Origin: a virus
Length of the DNA: 30,217 nt
IMG/VR virus record: IMGVR_UViG_3300010885_009766
Location: 1-30,217 of that record
Reading direction: 5' to 3' (one strand)
Shown piece after piece: positions 16,814 through 24,034 of the stretch. How positions within the stretch are numbered: the stretch's first letter is position 1; each line of letters opens with the position of its first letter. The notes beneath the pieces are model-generated. The model was not told the DNA's origin. It ran no database searches and saw nothing but the letters and a program-made list of their open reading frames with translations. Both the position numbers and the translations under genes were made by a program.

Positions 16814-17070
16814 TTAGTCCTCGCTCGTTTGATACGCTCTTCAATGTTGCGGACAATCGAGTTCTGGCCTTCACGAGCAAATCCATGCGATGCTTCCTCG
16901 CCGGGATACCATGATGGCTGCTCAATTGTACGCGCTCGAAGATCGGCTAATACCTTCCGACCTTCATCAGACCCAAAAACGTGAGCGTATATAGCGTCTA
17001 GGTCCGATTGCTTGTTGATCCCACCGTCGACTGGCTGGGCAAAGTCGTTGATAACATCCCAATTATTCAT
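16810..17070 (-). CDS. Bbp19-like small protein between portal and scaffold
   Basis: An 86-residue protein with the family pattern F-G-S-D-E-G-R-K-V-L-A-D-L (about 32-44), a middle W-Y-P-G-E, then R-E-G-Q-N-S-I-V-R-N-I-E-E-R-I near the C-terminus. The same G-x-x-V-L-x-x-L / E-G-x-x-x-x-x-x-x-I spacing is seen in the short proteins related to Bordetella phage BPP-1 Bbp19. Function is not known; the site between portal and scaffold suggests a capsid-assembly or virion role. A GGAG site lies 9 nt upstream, and the start is 1 nt after the portal stop. Confidence 0.7.
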   Translation of the reverse strand: MNNWDVINDFAQPVDGGINKQSDLDAIYAHVFGSDEGRKVLADLRARTIEQPSWYPGEEASHGFAREGQNSIVRNIEERIKRARTK

Positions 17071-17071
17071 G

Positions 17072-18640
17072 TTACATCGCTCCTTGTGGCGGCATCCCTT
17101 GCTCTGGAGCCTGACCCTGTTGCATTGCCTGTGCTTGCTGCGCCAGTTGCTGCATTTGCTGCATCATCATTTGTCGTTCTTCTGGTGAGGTGAGAAGAGA
17201 AGTAGGGACACCCAGACGATTAGCAATAAAGTCAATAACCGCATCCTTTTTAAGAGCCAACTGAGCCTCTGGCCCCATACCCCCAACGACTTGCATGAAT
17301 TGCAGGACATCGTTCACTTCATCCATGTTCTGCGCCTGAGCCAATGGTGAGATCGGCACAACCTTAACTTCCTGACCGTTAACTTTCAGAGGCATGTCAA
17401 TCAACCCCTGATCATCCATGATAAACAGGACACGGTTGATGATTGGAATCATGGCTTCCGTGATCAAGCGACCAAACGCCGAGCCAAGGTTCTGACTCAA
17501 CTCCTTCATGCGCTGCACAATCTCGGTAGCCGACCGAGCAGACATGTTATCTGGCGGCAGACTATCATCCAGCAGCGTCTTTTTGATGTTCATCCGCAGA
17601 TCAGGGATAATGATGTTGCTGACGTTGAAGTCTGCTGCGCGAGGAAGAGGCTGGAGGCTAGGACCAGTTGGACCACCGTTACGCGCCACAGGAATGATAG
17701 CACCCGGCTGAATACGGATGGTCTGAGGGTTTAAAACGCCATCATCTGCCGCTGTATATACGCCAGCAATAGCCAAAGATGCGTTCTTCAGCACCAATTC
17801 CAGCACCTTATTAAGCGTCTTGATGTCAGGCATGGCAGAAAGCAAAGGCCCACGACCGTAAACTTCACCAGAGACCTTCATGAATCGCGCAACGATCCAA
17901 GGACTGATCTTCATCGTGCGATAGACCAGTTCCTCTTTGCTCTTTTCGTGGATCACATGGTAGCAGTACACGCCAAGATCCTTGTTATAGACCGTAGCCT
18001 CCAACAGATTGATCTCGTCGGTGGGTTTACGCTGGATCTGATCCTTCAACACCGCTGGTATCTTGGCATCAGTCCACTGACGGTCGATAACCTCGCCTTT
18101 AATCCGTAATTTACGGTAAACATTGTCTACCGAACCATGCGGACCCTCTTCCAGAGCCACAAGATACTGCGGAACTGGGGTAAAGCGGATAGGTGCAGTC
18201 TCATCGCCGGGCTGAATGAGCATAACAGCAGTACCGACAGCCAGATCCAGCAGGAACTCTGACATTGCCAGATCGAAATTGGTCTGCCGCATGATGTTGA
18301 ACATGCGTTCAGTGTAGTTGTCTAATATAATCTGGACTTCTGAGGTGCGTTCAGTAGGGATAGCGGTCCCTGCTTGCAGTCTGCACCACACACGATATGG
18401 AGGGAACAACCCTGATTGAATCCTGTTCGCAAATCTCTGCGTAGAATCAATAGCAGTCGAATCATAGACCTTCTGCATTTTATTCTGACCAGGCGTACCA
18501 CCTTCATAATTGCCATCGTACAGGTTCCGCTGTGGGAGAGCATACTCATAGCACTCCTGATAGATTGCTCGCCATTCATCCTTGCGAGCATTAGCCAGCG
18601 TGGACCGCTTAATGACTTCTTCAACCTTCATTCGTGCCAT
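17072..18640 (-). CDS. Portal (head-tail connector) protein, T7 gp8-like
   Basis: A 522-residue protein (T7 gp8 has 536). Family signatures include the N-terminal R-x-x-W-x-x-x-Y-x-x-x-x-x-Y-x-L-P segment (about 22-37), the G-x-x-x-M-Q-K-V-Y-D-S-T motif near 50-61, a Y-G-R-G-P near 259-263 and a long C-terminal helix with an extreme Gln/Met-rich tail (M-M-M-Q-Q-M-Q-Q-L-A-Q-Q-A). It forms the dodecameric DNA channel, docking the terminase for packaging and the gp11-like adaptor later. An AAGGAA site precedes the ATG. Confidence 0.92.
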   Translation of the reverse strand: MARMKVEEVIKRSTLANARKDEWRAIYQECYEYALPQRNLYDGNYEGGTPGQNKMQKVYDSTAIDSTQRFANRIQSGLFPPYRVWCRLQAGTAIPTERTSEVQIILDNYTERMFNIMRQTNFDLAMSEFLLDLAVGTAVMLIQPGDETAPIRFTPVPQYLVALEEGPHGSVDNVYRKLRIKGEVIDRQWTDAKIPAVLKDQIQRKPTDEINLLEATVYNKDLGVYCYHVIHEKSKEELVYRTMKISPWIVARFMKVSGEVYGRGPLLSAMPDIKTLNKVLELVLKNASLAIAGVYTAADDGVLNPQTIRIQPGAIIPVARNGGPTGPSLQPLPRAADFNVSNIIIPDLRMNIKKTLLDDSLPPDNMSARSATEIVQRMKELSQNLGSAFGRLITEAMIPIINRVLFIMDDQGLIDMPLKVNGQEVKVVPISPLAQAQNMDEVNDVLQFMQVVGGMGPEAQLALKKDAVIDFIANRLGVPTSLLTSPEERQMMMQQMQQLAQQAQAMQQGQAPEQGMPPQGAM

Positions 18641-18651
18641 GAATATATTCC

Positions 18652-18792
18652 TTATTTGGCTTTCTGCTTCTGGGCCTTACCAGCGGCAGACAGAGCCATA
18701 GCAATTGCTTGTTTCTGTGGGTAACCCTTTTTCATTTCAGCCTTGATATTTGCTGAAACAACCTTTTGAGAAGAACCTTTTTTAAGAGGCAT
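18652..18792 (-). CDS. Short Lys-rich phage protein (46 aa)
   Basis: [17 protein letters not shown] at the start and [15 protein letters not shown] near the end. This start-and-end pattern belongs to a family of about 40-50 residues, found in many phage packaging and virion clusters and known only as a domain of unknown function. The ATG lies inside the last codons of the preceding gene (GTTATGCC), an 11-nt overlap, so it is probably coupled. The helical Ala/Lys/Gln half could bind nucleic acid, but there is no evidence for this. Confidence 0.75.
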   Translation of the reverse strand: MPLKKGSSQKVVSANIKAEMKKGYPQKQAIAMALSAAGKAQKQKAK

Positions 18793-18931
18793 AACCCATC
18801 TCCTGCTTTTTCACTGGCATACCCATCATGTCAGCACCAGTTGGATTAGATTCCATAGGCATCGAGTCTTTCTTCTTTGCCTTCATCTTCTTCTTCACCA
18901 TTGCGTTGAACGGTTTAGCTTGCTTCGCCAT
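18782..18931 (-). CDS. Short Lys/Met-rich protein (49 aa)
   Basis: Starts [21 protein letters not shown] and has a Met-rich second half (D-M-M-G-M-P-V). It starts 2 nt after the previous stop and overlaps the next small gene, in line with the tight run of tiny genes ahead of the portal. The coding claim rests on the uninterrupted frame, overlap spacing and basic composition like its neighbours. Function unknown. Confidence 0.6.
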   Translation of the reverse strand: MAKQAKPFNAMVKKKMKAKKKDSMPMESNPTGADMMGMPVKKQEMGYAS

Positions 18932-18933
18932 GA

Positions 18934-19239
18934 TCAGTCCTTCATCTTCTTGAGTCGTTCGGACAAACGCTTTGCTTTCGCCTTAGCATCTGCGGTGGAT
19001 GATGCACCCCATGCCCTGAGAGAGAGCAGTTTGCGTGTCGGATTGCCCTTCTCGTCGTAGTCTGGGCCATCATTGCCAGCCATACGAGCCAAGAAACTAG
19101 CCTTCCTACCAAGATCTGCCCTTCCTGCTGGCGCACCTTTGACGGGAGCCTTCAGGTTAGAACCTTCAGTGCGCTTGAAGTAGGCGCGACCAGCGGCGTT
19201 AAGGCCACCTTTCGGATCTTGATACTTCTTCGCAACCAT
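18934..19239 (-). CDS. Conserved basic phage protein (KGGLNAAGRAYFKRTEG family)
   Basis: A 101-residue basic protein with a highly recognisable N-terminal motif, P-K-G-G-L-N-A-A-G-R-A-Y-F-K-R-T-E-G (about 9-26). Then come R-K-A-S-F-L-A-R-M-A-G (44-54) and a helical Lys/Arg-rich end after S-L-R-A-W-G-A-S-S. This family is widespread in phages and some bacteria and carries only a domain-of-unknown-function label. The charge suggests contact with DNA or with an acidic partner such as the scaffold, which is inference. It overlaps the previous gene by 1 nt. Confidence 0.75.
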   Translation of the reverse strand: MVAKKYQDPKGGLNAAGRAYFKRTEGSNLKAPVKGAPAGRADLGRKASFLARMAGNDGPDYDEKGNPTRKLLSLRAWGASSTADAKAKAKRLSERLKKMKD

Positions 19240-19463
19240 TAGGAAGGTCCGAGTGTAGTCCCCAGACCCTGCTCTGCATTAGTGCGCTCAGGGCTAAGGA
19301 GTGCTTGCATACCGCCACGGCTCTGTGCAACACGACGAGCCTGCAACTGCTTCTGCTGATCAGCCTCTTTCTTGTCGAGAGAAGCCTGTTGTTCAGCCAT
19401 CAGTGCTTCCTGTTTAGACGTATCCTGCACTGGCATTTTCGGTTTGGAAAAAAGACCGCCCAT
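19239..19463 (-). CDS. Small Gln/Lys-rich virion-cluster protein (74 aa)
   Basis: Starting at the ATG at 19463 (overlap TAATG with the stop of the GNAT-like gene) gives M-G-G-L-F-S-K-P-K-M-P and a 74-residue protein with a coiled-coil-like centre (EALMAEQQASLDKKEADQQK). The frame is open 11 codons further upstream, but the coupled ATG and the M-G-G-L-F start, usual for this kind of protein, favour the shorter form. Function unknown. Confidence 0.65.
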   Translation of the reverse strand: MGGLFSKPKMPVQDTSKQEALMAEQQASLDKKEADQQKQLQARRVAQSRGGMQALLSPERTNAEQGLGTTLGPS

Positions 19464-19954
19464 TATTTGACCCTCGAATAAAAGATGCAATCGCACCCGT
19501 CTGGAGTGTATTTGCGGACCAATCCTTCAAATTCGAAGCCAATAGTCCGCGCCCATTTAACAGCCGAAACATTATCACAGCGCACTACTATCTGCAATCT
19601 GTGCCAAATCAGGTTGTTTTCTAAACTATTAATAGACTTTCTAGATAATTTAGTTAACTTTATGGGGTTTTTCTTGAAGGTTGGTATATCGCCCATCATC
19701 CACAACTCATGGACACCAGGCCAGATCTGCATTTCACCAAAAGAAATAACGGGCTTGCCGAGAAGAAGGATAGTTGCGGAGTGTCCATTGTCGGCATAGT
19801 GTTGCACTGTCTGGGCAAAGTTTGGTGTATGCTTGATTGTCTTTTGCTGACCAGCATCAAGATCCATCAGGTGCAGATGTCCCCAGTGAAACGGCACTGC
19901 CTTGCAATCATCTGGTAGAATTTGGTTGAGATGTTCGATAAAGTTAAAAGACAT
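19463..19954 (-). CDS. GNAT-fold, T7 gp13-like internal virion/assembly protein
   Basis: A 163-residue protein with a GNAT-like plan. A helical start leads to a strand-rich middle (S-A-T-I-L-L-L-G-K-P-V-I-S-F-G-E), then the typical acetyltransferase C-terminus: N-x-S-A-V-K-W-A-R-T-I-G-F-E-F-E-G near 128-145 and Y-T-P-D-G-C-D-C-I-F-Y-S-R at the end. T7 gp13 (138 residues) and its relatives share this fold but probably do not act as enzymes. The canonical acetyl-CoA loop (R/Q-x-x-G-x-G/A) is not evident here, so a structural or assembly role is more likely. Its start overlaps the large terminase by 11 nt. Confidence 0.7.
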   Translation of the reverse strand: MSFNFIEHLNQILPDDCKAVPFHWGHLHLMDLDAGQQKTIKHTPNFAQTVQHYADNGHSATILLLGKPVISFGEMQIWPGVHELWMMGDIPTFKKNPIKLTKLSRKSINSLENNLIWHRLQIVVRCDNVSAVKWARTIGFEFEGLVRKYTPDGCDCIFYSRVK

Positions 19955-21485
19955 TGAAATCCAACGGGGCTATAACCTGGTGTTTAGGATGATGAGCAGT
20001 ATGACCACGGGTAAGGTGGCGAAATTCCCCTCCACCAAGCATGAGATAACCGTATGCATCACCAACGTGCGAGTGCTCATTTTTATTAGGGGCGTCTCGA
20101 AAACGATCTGTGCCGCCTCCAACCCCAACGCGCTTAAAGTGATACCCGCCCCCAAGGGCTTTTCTAACCCGAACACACGCTGAGTCCACCTGTAGTCCGG
20201 GCTTGCCGTCGATCAGGCGTTGCATTGGAGCAGCACCAGCCTCGCGTCGAACCATGAAGTCGTTGCTTTGGGTGGGCTGGGCGTTGAGGCCAAGGCTTTT
20301 CAAGTGCTGGAACGCAGTCACTTCAAAGATTCCGTCTCGTGCAATACCAGCAGGATCACCCCAGATGAAGATCTGAGCCTTTGGATAGCGGCTGTTTACG
20401 TCACCGATAAGGATCTGGGCAAAGCGTTCCAAGCCCATGTCGAAAGATACGATTTCGTGCAGGATGTTCCACCTACCAGTTTGCAACCGCTGCCCAAAAA
20501 CAGCAGCAGGAGTGAGACCAAAATCAAGGCCAATATGTAGTGGTAAGTCTGGTCTATAATCAATCTTATCTTGGACCATTTGAGAGTCCAGATATTCCTG
20601 CCAAACAGCTTTTCCTTCTTGAACGTAAACAAACTGACCTCCTACATAACACCTGATCCAGTCAAGATTCTTGCCGCCAAGCTGCTGCTCATAGTACCCA
20701 TTGACTAGATTGTTGATGTTCTCGGCAACAGGATTGATCAGCCAGTGTTTGCCAGCAGCAGGAATAGCCTCTGGAGCATCGTGCATCACCTCGATCATGC
20801 CTGGTGGCTGCTTGAAGAACGTCCACTTGTATTTGCCTTGGACAGTCTCCTTCTCGCTCAGTCGATACCACCAGTGGTCTGAATCCATTGGATTAGTATC
20901 AGCCCAGATCCCACGCCAAGGAGCACCACCATTAGCTCTAGTGGGATAGCGACCAACGCGGTGAGTAAGCCCTTGGACAACAGCCAGCGGTAGTTCACGC
21001 GCTTCATTGATCCATGCTCCCGTGAGTTCCAGTGACAGCAGTTTACGCACATCTTTGGGCTGGTCGAGGGCTAGAAAGATTACTTCGCAGTCAAGACCGG
21101 GGATTCCTTCGCGTGTCGGCAACCTCAAATGATGGGTAATAGGGGGCGACCAGCGCATTGGACCCCAGATATTCTCTGGAAAGATCTCATTCCATGTCTT
21201 GATTGTCGTAGTTCTGAGTTCAGGATAGCTGTTTCGCACGATCACAAAGCGGGAATATCGCACATTGTCGATAGGGCTTGGCGGTTGTTTAATAGCTCGA
21301 AGGATTATCTCGGCGGCGCAAGCATAAGACTTACCAGAACCCACAGGGCCGAGCAGACCACGAAAGAAACTATCATCTCCGAGGAACTTCCAGACAGTGG
21401 GAGACTTGGAAAAATCGAAGTTGAGTCCATCAATGGCTGGTTCCTCAGTCGGCTTCCTCTTTGCTGACGCGCCTTTGATCTTCAT
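19944..21485 (-). CDS. terL: Terminase large subunit
   Basis: A 513-residue packaging motor. The ATPase Walker A is G-P-V-G-S-G-K-S at 46-53. A candidate Walker B/coupling segment is L-T-G-A-W-I-N-E-A-R-E-L at 154-165, and R-V-G-R-Y-P follows at 176-181. The RNase H-like nuclease part shows three spaced acidic sites: D321 in G-L-D-F-G, D377 in W-G-D-P-A-G and D476 in H-V-G-D-A-Y-G-Y. Both halves thus look intact. It overlaps the small terminase as ATGA. Confidence 0.95.
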   Translation of the reverse strand: MKIKGASAKRKPTEEPAIDGLNFDFSKSPTVWKFLGDDSFFRGLLGPVGSGKSYACAAEIILRAIKQPPSPIDNVRYSRFVIVRNSYPELRTTTIKTWNEIFPENIWGPMRWSPPITHHLRLPTREGIPGLDCEVIFLALDQPKDVRKLLSLELTGAWINEARELPLAVVQGLTHRVGRYPTRANGGAPWRGIWADTNPMDSDHWWYRLSEKETVQGKYKWTFFKQPPGMIEVMHDAPEAIPAAGKHWLINPVAENINNLVNGYYEQQLGGKNLDWIRCYVGGQFVYVQEGKAVWQEYLDSQMVQDKIDYRPDLPLHIGLDFGLTPAAVFGQRLQTGRWNILHEIVSFDMGLERFAQILIGDVNSRYPKAQIFIWGDPAGIARDGIFEVTAFQHLKSLGLNAQPTQSNDFMVRREAGAAPMQRLIDGKPGLQVDSACVRVRKALGGGYHFKRVGVGGGTDRFRDAPNKNEHSHVGDAYGYLMLGGGEFRHLTRGHTAHHPKHQVIAPLDFNVF

Positions 21486-21955
21486 GCCACCTCCTCTTTT
21501 TGCTTTTGATTATCTTCAGCCGAAAGATCGAGGATTGGAGTGCCAATGCCTCCAACGACCTCTTCTTCATCGTCCTCTTCGATAACTTCTTTGACTTCAT
21601 AACTCGTCACCGCTGGGCCATGCAGATTAATACCAATGATAGACGGCCTATTCTCATCCTGCACTACCTCCATCAAGCCATAGTGCTTGGCAAGAGTATT
21701 CAAAGCCCTCATCTTGTCGTGCATCTCTATCTCGATCTGATTACCATGCATCGTCGGCGTAACCTTCACCTTCTTGATAGCAGCCTTAACATGGCTAGCA
21801 AGATCCTCAGAAGGCCGTACAGACACATTGCCAGCATTATCCCACCAAAGTACGTCCGTAATAGAAGAAGCCGCTACAGCCTCTAATTCTTGCAGCACAG
21901 CATCACGCTTTGGAGTAGCAATATCCCTACGGATAGAACGCATTGATCTACGCAT
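21482..21955 (-). CDS. terS: Terminase small subunit, lacking the usual N-terminal HTH
   Basis: A 157-residue protein directly before and overlapping terL. It matches the C-terminal half of Terminase_2-type small subunits: L-Q-E-L-E-A-V-A-A-S-S-I-T-D-V near 21-35, A-I-K-K-V-K-V-T-x-x-x-x-G-N-Q-I-E-I-E near 58-77, and D-K-M-R-A-L-N-T-L-A-K-H-Y-G-L at 80-94, then a very acidic tail (EEDDEEE). The N-terminal helix-turn-helix that normally recognises the packaging site is missing. An in-frame TAA lies two codons upstream of the ATG, and no other open frame with an HTH is seen there. Role: start of packaging with TerL; how it recognises DNA is unclear. Confidence 0.75.
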   Translation of the reverse strand: MRRSMRSIRRDIATPKRDAVLQELEAVAASSITDVLWWDNAGNVSVRPSEDLASHVKAAIKKVKVTPTMHGNQIEIEMHDKMRALNTLAKHYGLMEVVQDENRPSIIGINLHGPAVTSYEVKEVIEEDDEEEVVGGIGTPILDLSAEDNQKQKEEVA

Positions 21956-21986
21956 GGAGCCTTAACCTCTTAAATTCAATAAAACA

Positions 21987-22015
21987 TAGATAAGCCTTCT
22001 ACAGAAACTTGTCAA
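21987..22015 (-). promoter_or_regulatory. Late promoter upstream of the terminase genes
   Basis: Minus strand: perfect TTGACA (22010-22015), 17 nt, TATCTA (21987-21992, a weak -10). It lies 31 nt before the small-terminase ATG, in AT-rich sequence, and is the only promoter-like site upstream of the packaging and virion operon. Confidence 0.5.
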
Positions 22016-22184
22016 AAAATATACTGAGTTAACTAAATGTTGATGCAGATCTCAAATTTCCCCTGCACAAGCACTGTGGATTGAATTTATGAAAATGGAA
22101 AAAATATTGAGGGGGAGACCCCGAGAGGAACGGGCAGGGGTGGGGGGCGGGTGTCCCCTCTCTGTGTGACGCGTCCTGTGTAAT
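22016..22184. other. Gene-free segment with a G-rich, structure-forming tract
   Basis: Part of the only gene-free stretch above 300 bp (21956-22323). An AT-rich part (22016-22110) is followed by GGGG-GAGA-CCCC (22111-22122), a perfect 4-bp hairpin with a GNRA-type loop. Then comes a strong G-quadruplex motif on the plus strand, G3-CA-G4-T-G6-C-G3 (22132-22151). GAGAGG (22123-22128) and CCTCTC (22157-22162) could close a larger stem around it. Read on the minus strand, the GGGGTCTCCCC hairpin is followed by CTCAATATTTTTT, so it may also end the rep-like transcript. Packaging-site, origin and terminator roles all remain possible. Confidence 0.6.
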
Positions 22185-22332
22185 GGGATGGATGCATTAT
22201 ATATGGTGCACATTGCATTTTATATTGTGCATTTGTTTCAGATTGTTGGACCCATTTGGTGGGATGAATGCATTATATATTGGGCATTTTATTTAATGCA
22301 TTGGGCATTTTATATTGTGCATTTTATATTGG
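22185..22332. repeat. Iteron-like AT-rich direct repeats (candidate origin)
   Basis: Seen directly: (a) a 20-bp exact repeat, GCATTTTATATTGTGCATTT, at 22215-22234 and 22305-22324, 90 bp apart. (b) Two tandem 21-bp units, 22280-22300 and 22301-22321, 18 of 21 identical, beginning TTGGGCATTTTAT. (c) Two tandem 14-bp units, 22305-22318 and 22319-22332, 13 of 14 identical. (d) GGGATG-R-ATGCATTATATAT at 22185 and 22261. (e) Three ATGCAT palindromes (22192, 22268, 22296). Iterons of about 21 bp beside a Rep-like gene are the plasmid-type origin arrangement. The rep-like stop codon (22324-22326) lies inside the array. Confidence 0.7.
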
Positions 22333-23004
22333 GAACACGACCGACATCGACGTTGGAACCGTGCCAGTGCGTGCCAGATTAGCCCGGATAAATGCCAGCG
22401 TATCGATCGACACTTGTTCCGGCGTTAGACCATTATCAGCTAATCGATTGGCTGTGGTTTGATTGTTTGAATAAATCGCATTAGAACCGAATTGATTGAT
22501 TGCTCTATTAAATGAATTGAACAATTGCCTACCCTTTAAATCCCTATCTTTATGAGTCGGATTGCCCTTGTTTTCCCCTATCTTGATTGCCTCTTTCTCT
22601 TTTGGTTCTTGTGACCAATTGAACGGTTCGGCTTCTCTGATTTGTTCTCCGGTCGCTAATGGTGTTTGTTTGCCTTCATAGAGTATCTGGTATCGATTGG
22701 TTAACCACTTACTCACTTGTCCATCATACCATCCCGGCTTTAAGAGTCGCACCAATCCGAAGCTTTCCAGTCTTTTAATACTGGCCATGATTCCGTTGCG
22801 CCCAATCCCGGCGCATCTTTCGATTGTTTCATGCGTTGGCCAGCAGACCCCGGAATAATTGGTATAAAAGCACAAAGTGGTTAGGACGCGCCAATCAACC
22901 AAGCTTAAATCGCATTCAAGCGCATGCTTAGGAATAACCGAATATCGGCGCAAATCATCCGGAAGCACAATCTTTTTTGCATTTTTTTTGTCTAATGTTT
23001 TCAT
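22324..23004 (-). CDS. Winged-helix Rep-like / regulator protein
   Basis: A 226-residue protein. Residues of about 33-110 form a winged helix: W-R-V-L-T-T-L-C-F-Y, then C-W-P-T-H-E-T-I-E-R-C-A-G-I-G-R-N-G-I-M-A-S recognition helix, then K-R-L-E-S-F-G-L-V-R-L and a wing ending N-R-Y-Q-I-L-Y. This resembles the HTH_36 type found in plasmid and phage replication initiators and some regulators. The C-terminal half is polar, with N-Q and K-E rich stretches and a final helix. It has its own promoter with a palindrome and ends inside an iteron-like array, which favours an initiator or autoregulator. No strong Shine-Dalgarno site precedes the ATG. A pure transcription regulator is the alternative. 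Confidence 0.65.
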   Translation of the reverse strand: MKTLDKKNAKKIVLPDDLRRYSVIPKHALECDLSLVDWRVLTTLCFYTNYSGVCWPTHETIERCAGIGRNGIMASIKRLESFGLVRLLKPGWYDGQVSKWLTNRYQILYEGKQTPLATGEQIREAEPFNWSQEPKEKEAIKIGENKGNPTHKDRDLKGRQLFNSFNRAINQFGSNAIYSNNQTTANRLADNGLTPEQVSIDTLAFIRANLARTGTVPTSMSVVFPI

Positions 23005-23011
23005 GGTGTTA

Positions 23012-23040
23012 GTTATAAATCATGCAACGATTCGAATCAA
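23012..23040 (-). promoter_or_regulatory. Promoter of the rep-like gene with palindromic operator
   Basis: Minus strand: TTGATT (23035-23040), 17 nt, TATAAC (23012-23017). The perfect 10-bp palindrome GATTCGAATC (23029-23038) covers the end of the -35 box and the spacer, a usual place for an autorepressor. A second inverted repeat (AATTCA 23040-23045, TGAATT 23054-23059, eight-T loop) adjoins it. The winged-helix protein is the natural candidate to bind here. Confidence 0.5.
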
Positions 23041-23065
23041 ATTCATTTTTTTTTGAATTATCCTA

Positions 23066-23094
23066 TTGACAGCCCAATCATCTTAAACAATTAT
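23066..23094 (+). promoter_or_regulatory. Promoter of the Gp88-like cassette
   Basis: Perfect TTGACA (23066-23071), 17 nt, AATTAT (23089-23094; four of six). It lies 37 nt before the ATG of the Gp88-like gene, which also has a GGAG site 8 nt upstream. It is divergent from the rep-like promoter, with only about 25 bp between the two -35 boxes. Confidence 0.5.
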
Positions 23095-23131
23095 TGAACA
23101 ATCGAAACACCAACCACCCGGAGATTCTACC

Positions 23132-23923
23132 ATGTCCATCATTTACGATTTATCCAAAGTAAATCCTGCCCTTGTTGCTCAAATTCATGCATCGCCTAAA
23201 TATACAAAATGGTTTTCCGAAAAACCTGATCAGATGCTTCGCTTGGACGGTTCAACCAAGGTGATAAAGGGCAACAAGCTTGGATATCGTACCGCCATTT
23301 TGTATCTGTCACCTAGCAATATATCGGGACAACAATTATGCCCTAATGCCAAGCTTGCAGGATGCGAAGAGGCATGTCTTAACACTAGTGGTCGTGGTGC
23401 TATGAATGGCGTGCAAATGTCGCGATTGCGTAAAGCTTTATTCTGGCAACAGTATCGTGATGAAGCTATTGCTTTGATCATGCATGAAATAAAACTAGCA
23501 GAAGCACAAGCGGCGCGTGAAGGTTGGATATTGCTTGTTCGGTTGAACGGGACAAGTGACATCCGGTGGGAAAATTATGGCATTATCCAAGCTTTTCCGA
23601 ATGTGCAATTCTACGACTACACCAAGCTTGCTAATCGCAAAAACATTCCAGCCAATTATGATTTGACGTTTAGCTATTCTGGAATTGCATCGTTTCAATC
23701 AACCGTTCTAAAAGCATTGGCCACTAATCAGCGCATGGCGGTAGTGTTTCGCCACCGTTCCAATGTGCAAAGCATGCTTTCCAATGGCGATGCATTCCTA
23801 GGCCTAACCGTAGTGGACGGCGACGATACAGATATTAGACACTTGGACCCGCAAGCTAGTGTCGTTGCGCTCTATGCTAAAGGCAAGGCAAAGACTGACC
23901 AATCTGGATTTGTTGTAAACTAA
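23132..23923 (+). CDS. Gp88/DUF7227-like protein with conserved Cys motif
   Basis: A 263-residue protein with several blocks I recognise from the Gp88/DUF7227-type phage proteins of unknown function: L-S-P-S-N-I-S-G (59-66), C70-P-N-A-K-L-A-G-C78-E-E-A-C82-L-N-T-S-G-R-G, R-L-N-G-T-S-D-I-R-W-E (137-147), F-Y-D-Y-T-K (160-165), L-T-F-S-Y-S (178-183) and V-V-D-G-D-D-T-D-I-R-H-L-D-P (227-240). The C-x7-C-x3-C spacing could hold a metal or iron-sulfur cluster but is not the standard radical-SAM motif. Conserved polar blocks at strand ends hint at an alpha/beta barrel enzyme. It is first in a three-gene plus-strand cassette with its own promoter and terminator. The reaction, if any, is unknown. Confidence 0.75.
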   Translation: MSIIYDLSKVNPALVAQIHASPKYTKWFSEKPDQMLRLDGSTKVIKGNKLGYRTAILYLSPSNISGQQLCPNAKLAGCEEACLNTSGRGAMNGVQMSRLRKALFWQQYRDEAIALIMHEIKLAEAQAAREGWILLVRLNGTSDIRWENYGIIQAFPNVQFYDYTKLANRKNIPANYDLTFSYSGIASFQSTVLKALATNQRMAVVFRHRSNVQSMLSNGDAFLGLTVVDGDDTDIRHLDPQASVVALYAKGKAKTDQSGFVVN

Positions 23924-23935
23924 TAGGGGGTTACC

Positions 23936-24022
23936 ATGACACACTGGATTTATGACATCTTGGAAATGATAGGGATTGCGTCATTCGTTACGTTTATCAT
24001 GATGCTAGCAATAGCATTTTAA
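23936..24022 (+). CDS. 28-residue single-span membrane peptide
   Basis: A short open frame: MTHWIYDILEMIGIASFVTFIMMLAIAF. It is preceded by TAATAGGGGGTTACC directly before the ATG, nearly identical to the leader of the next gene (TAATAGGGGGTTAAC). An AGGGGG Shine-Dalgarno site is therefore present at good spacing, which is the main reason to call it real. About 17 of the last 20 residues are hydrophobic, giving one transmembrane helix with no charged tail. It could be a small toxin-like or regulatory membrane peptide, or a partner of the flanking proteins. Confidence 0.6.
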   Translation: MTHWIYDILEMIGIASFVTFIMMLAIAF

Positions 24023-24034
24023 TAGGGGGTTAAC

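Noticed and set aside
22188-22462. Overlapping small plus-strand frames with repeated aromatic, hydrophobic residues
   Set aside because: They are translations of the AT-rich iteron-like repeats; their apparent protein repeats come from the DNA repeats and no ribosome site is seen.
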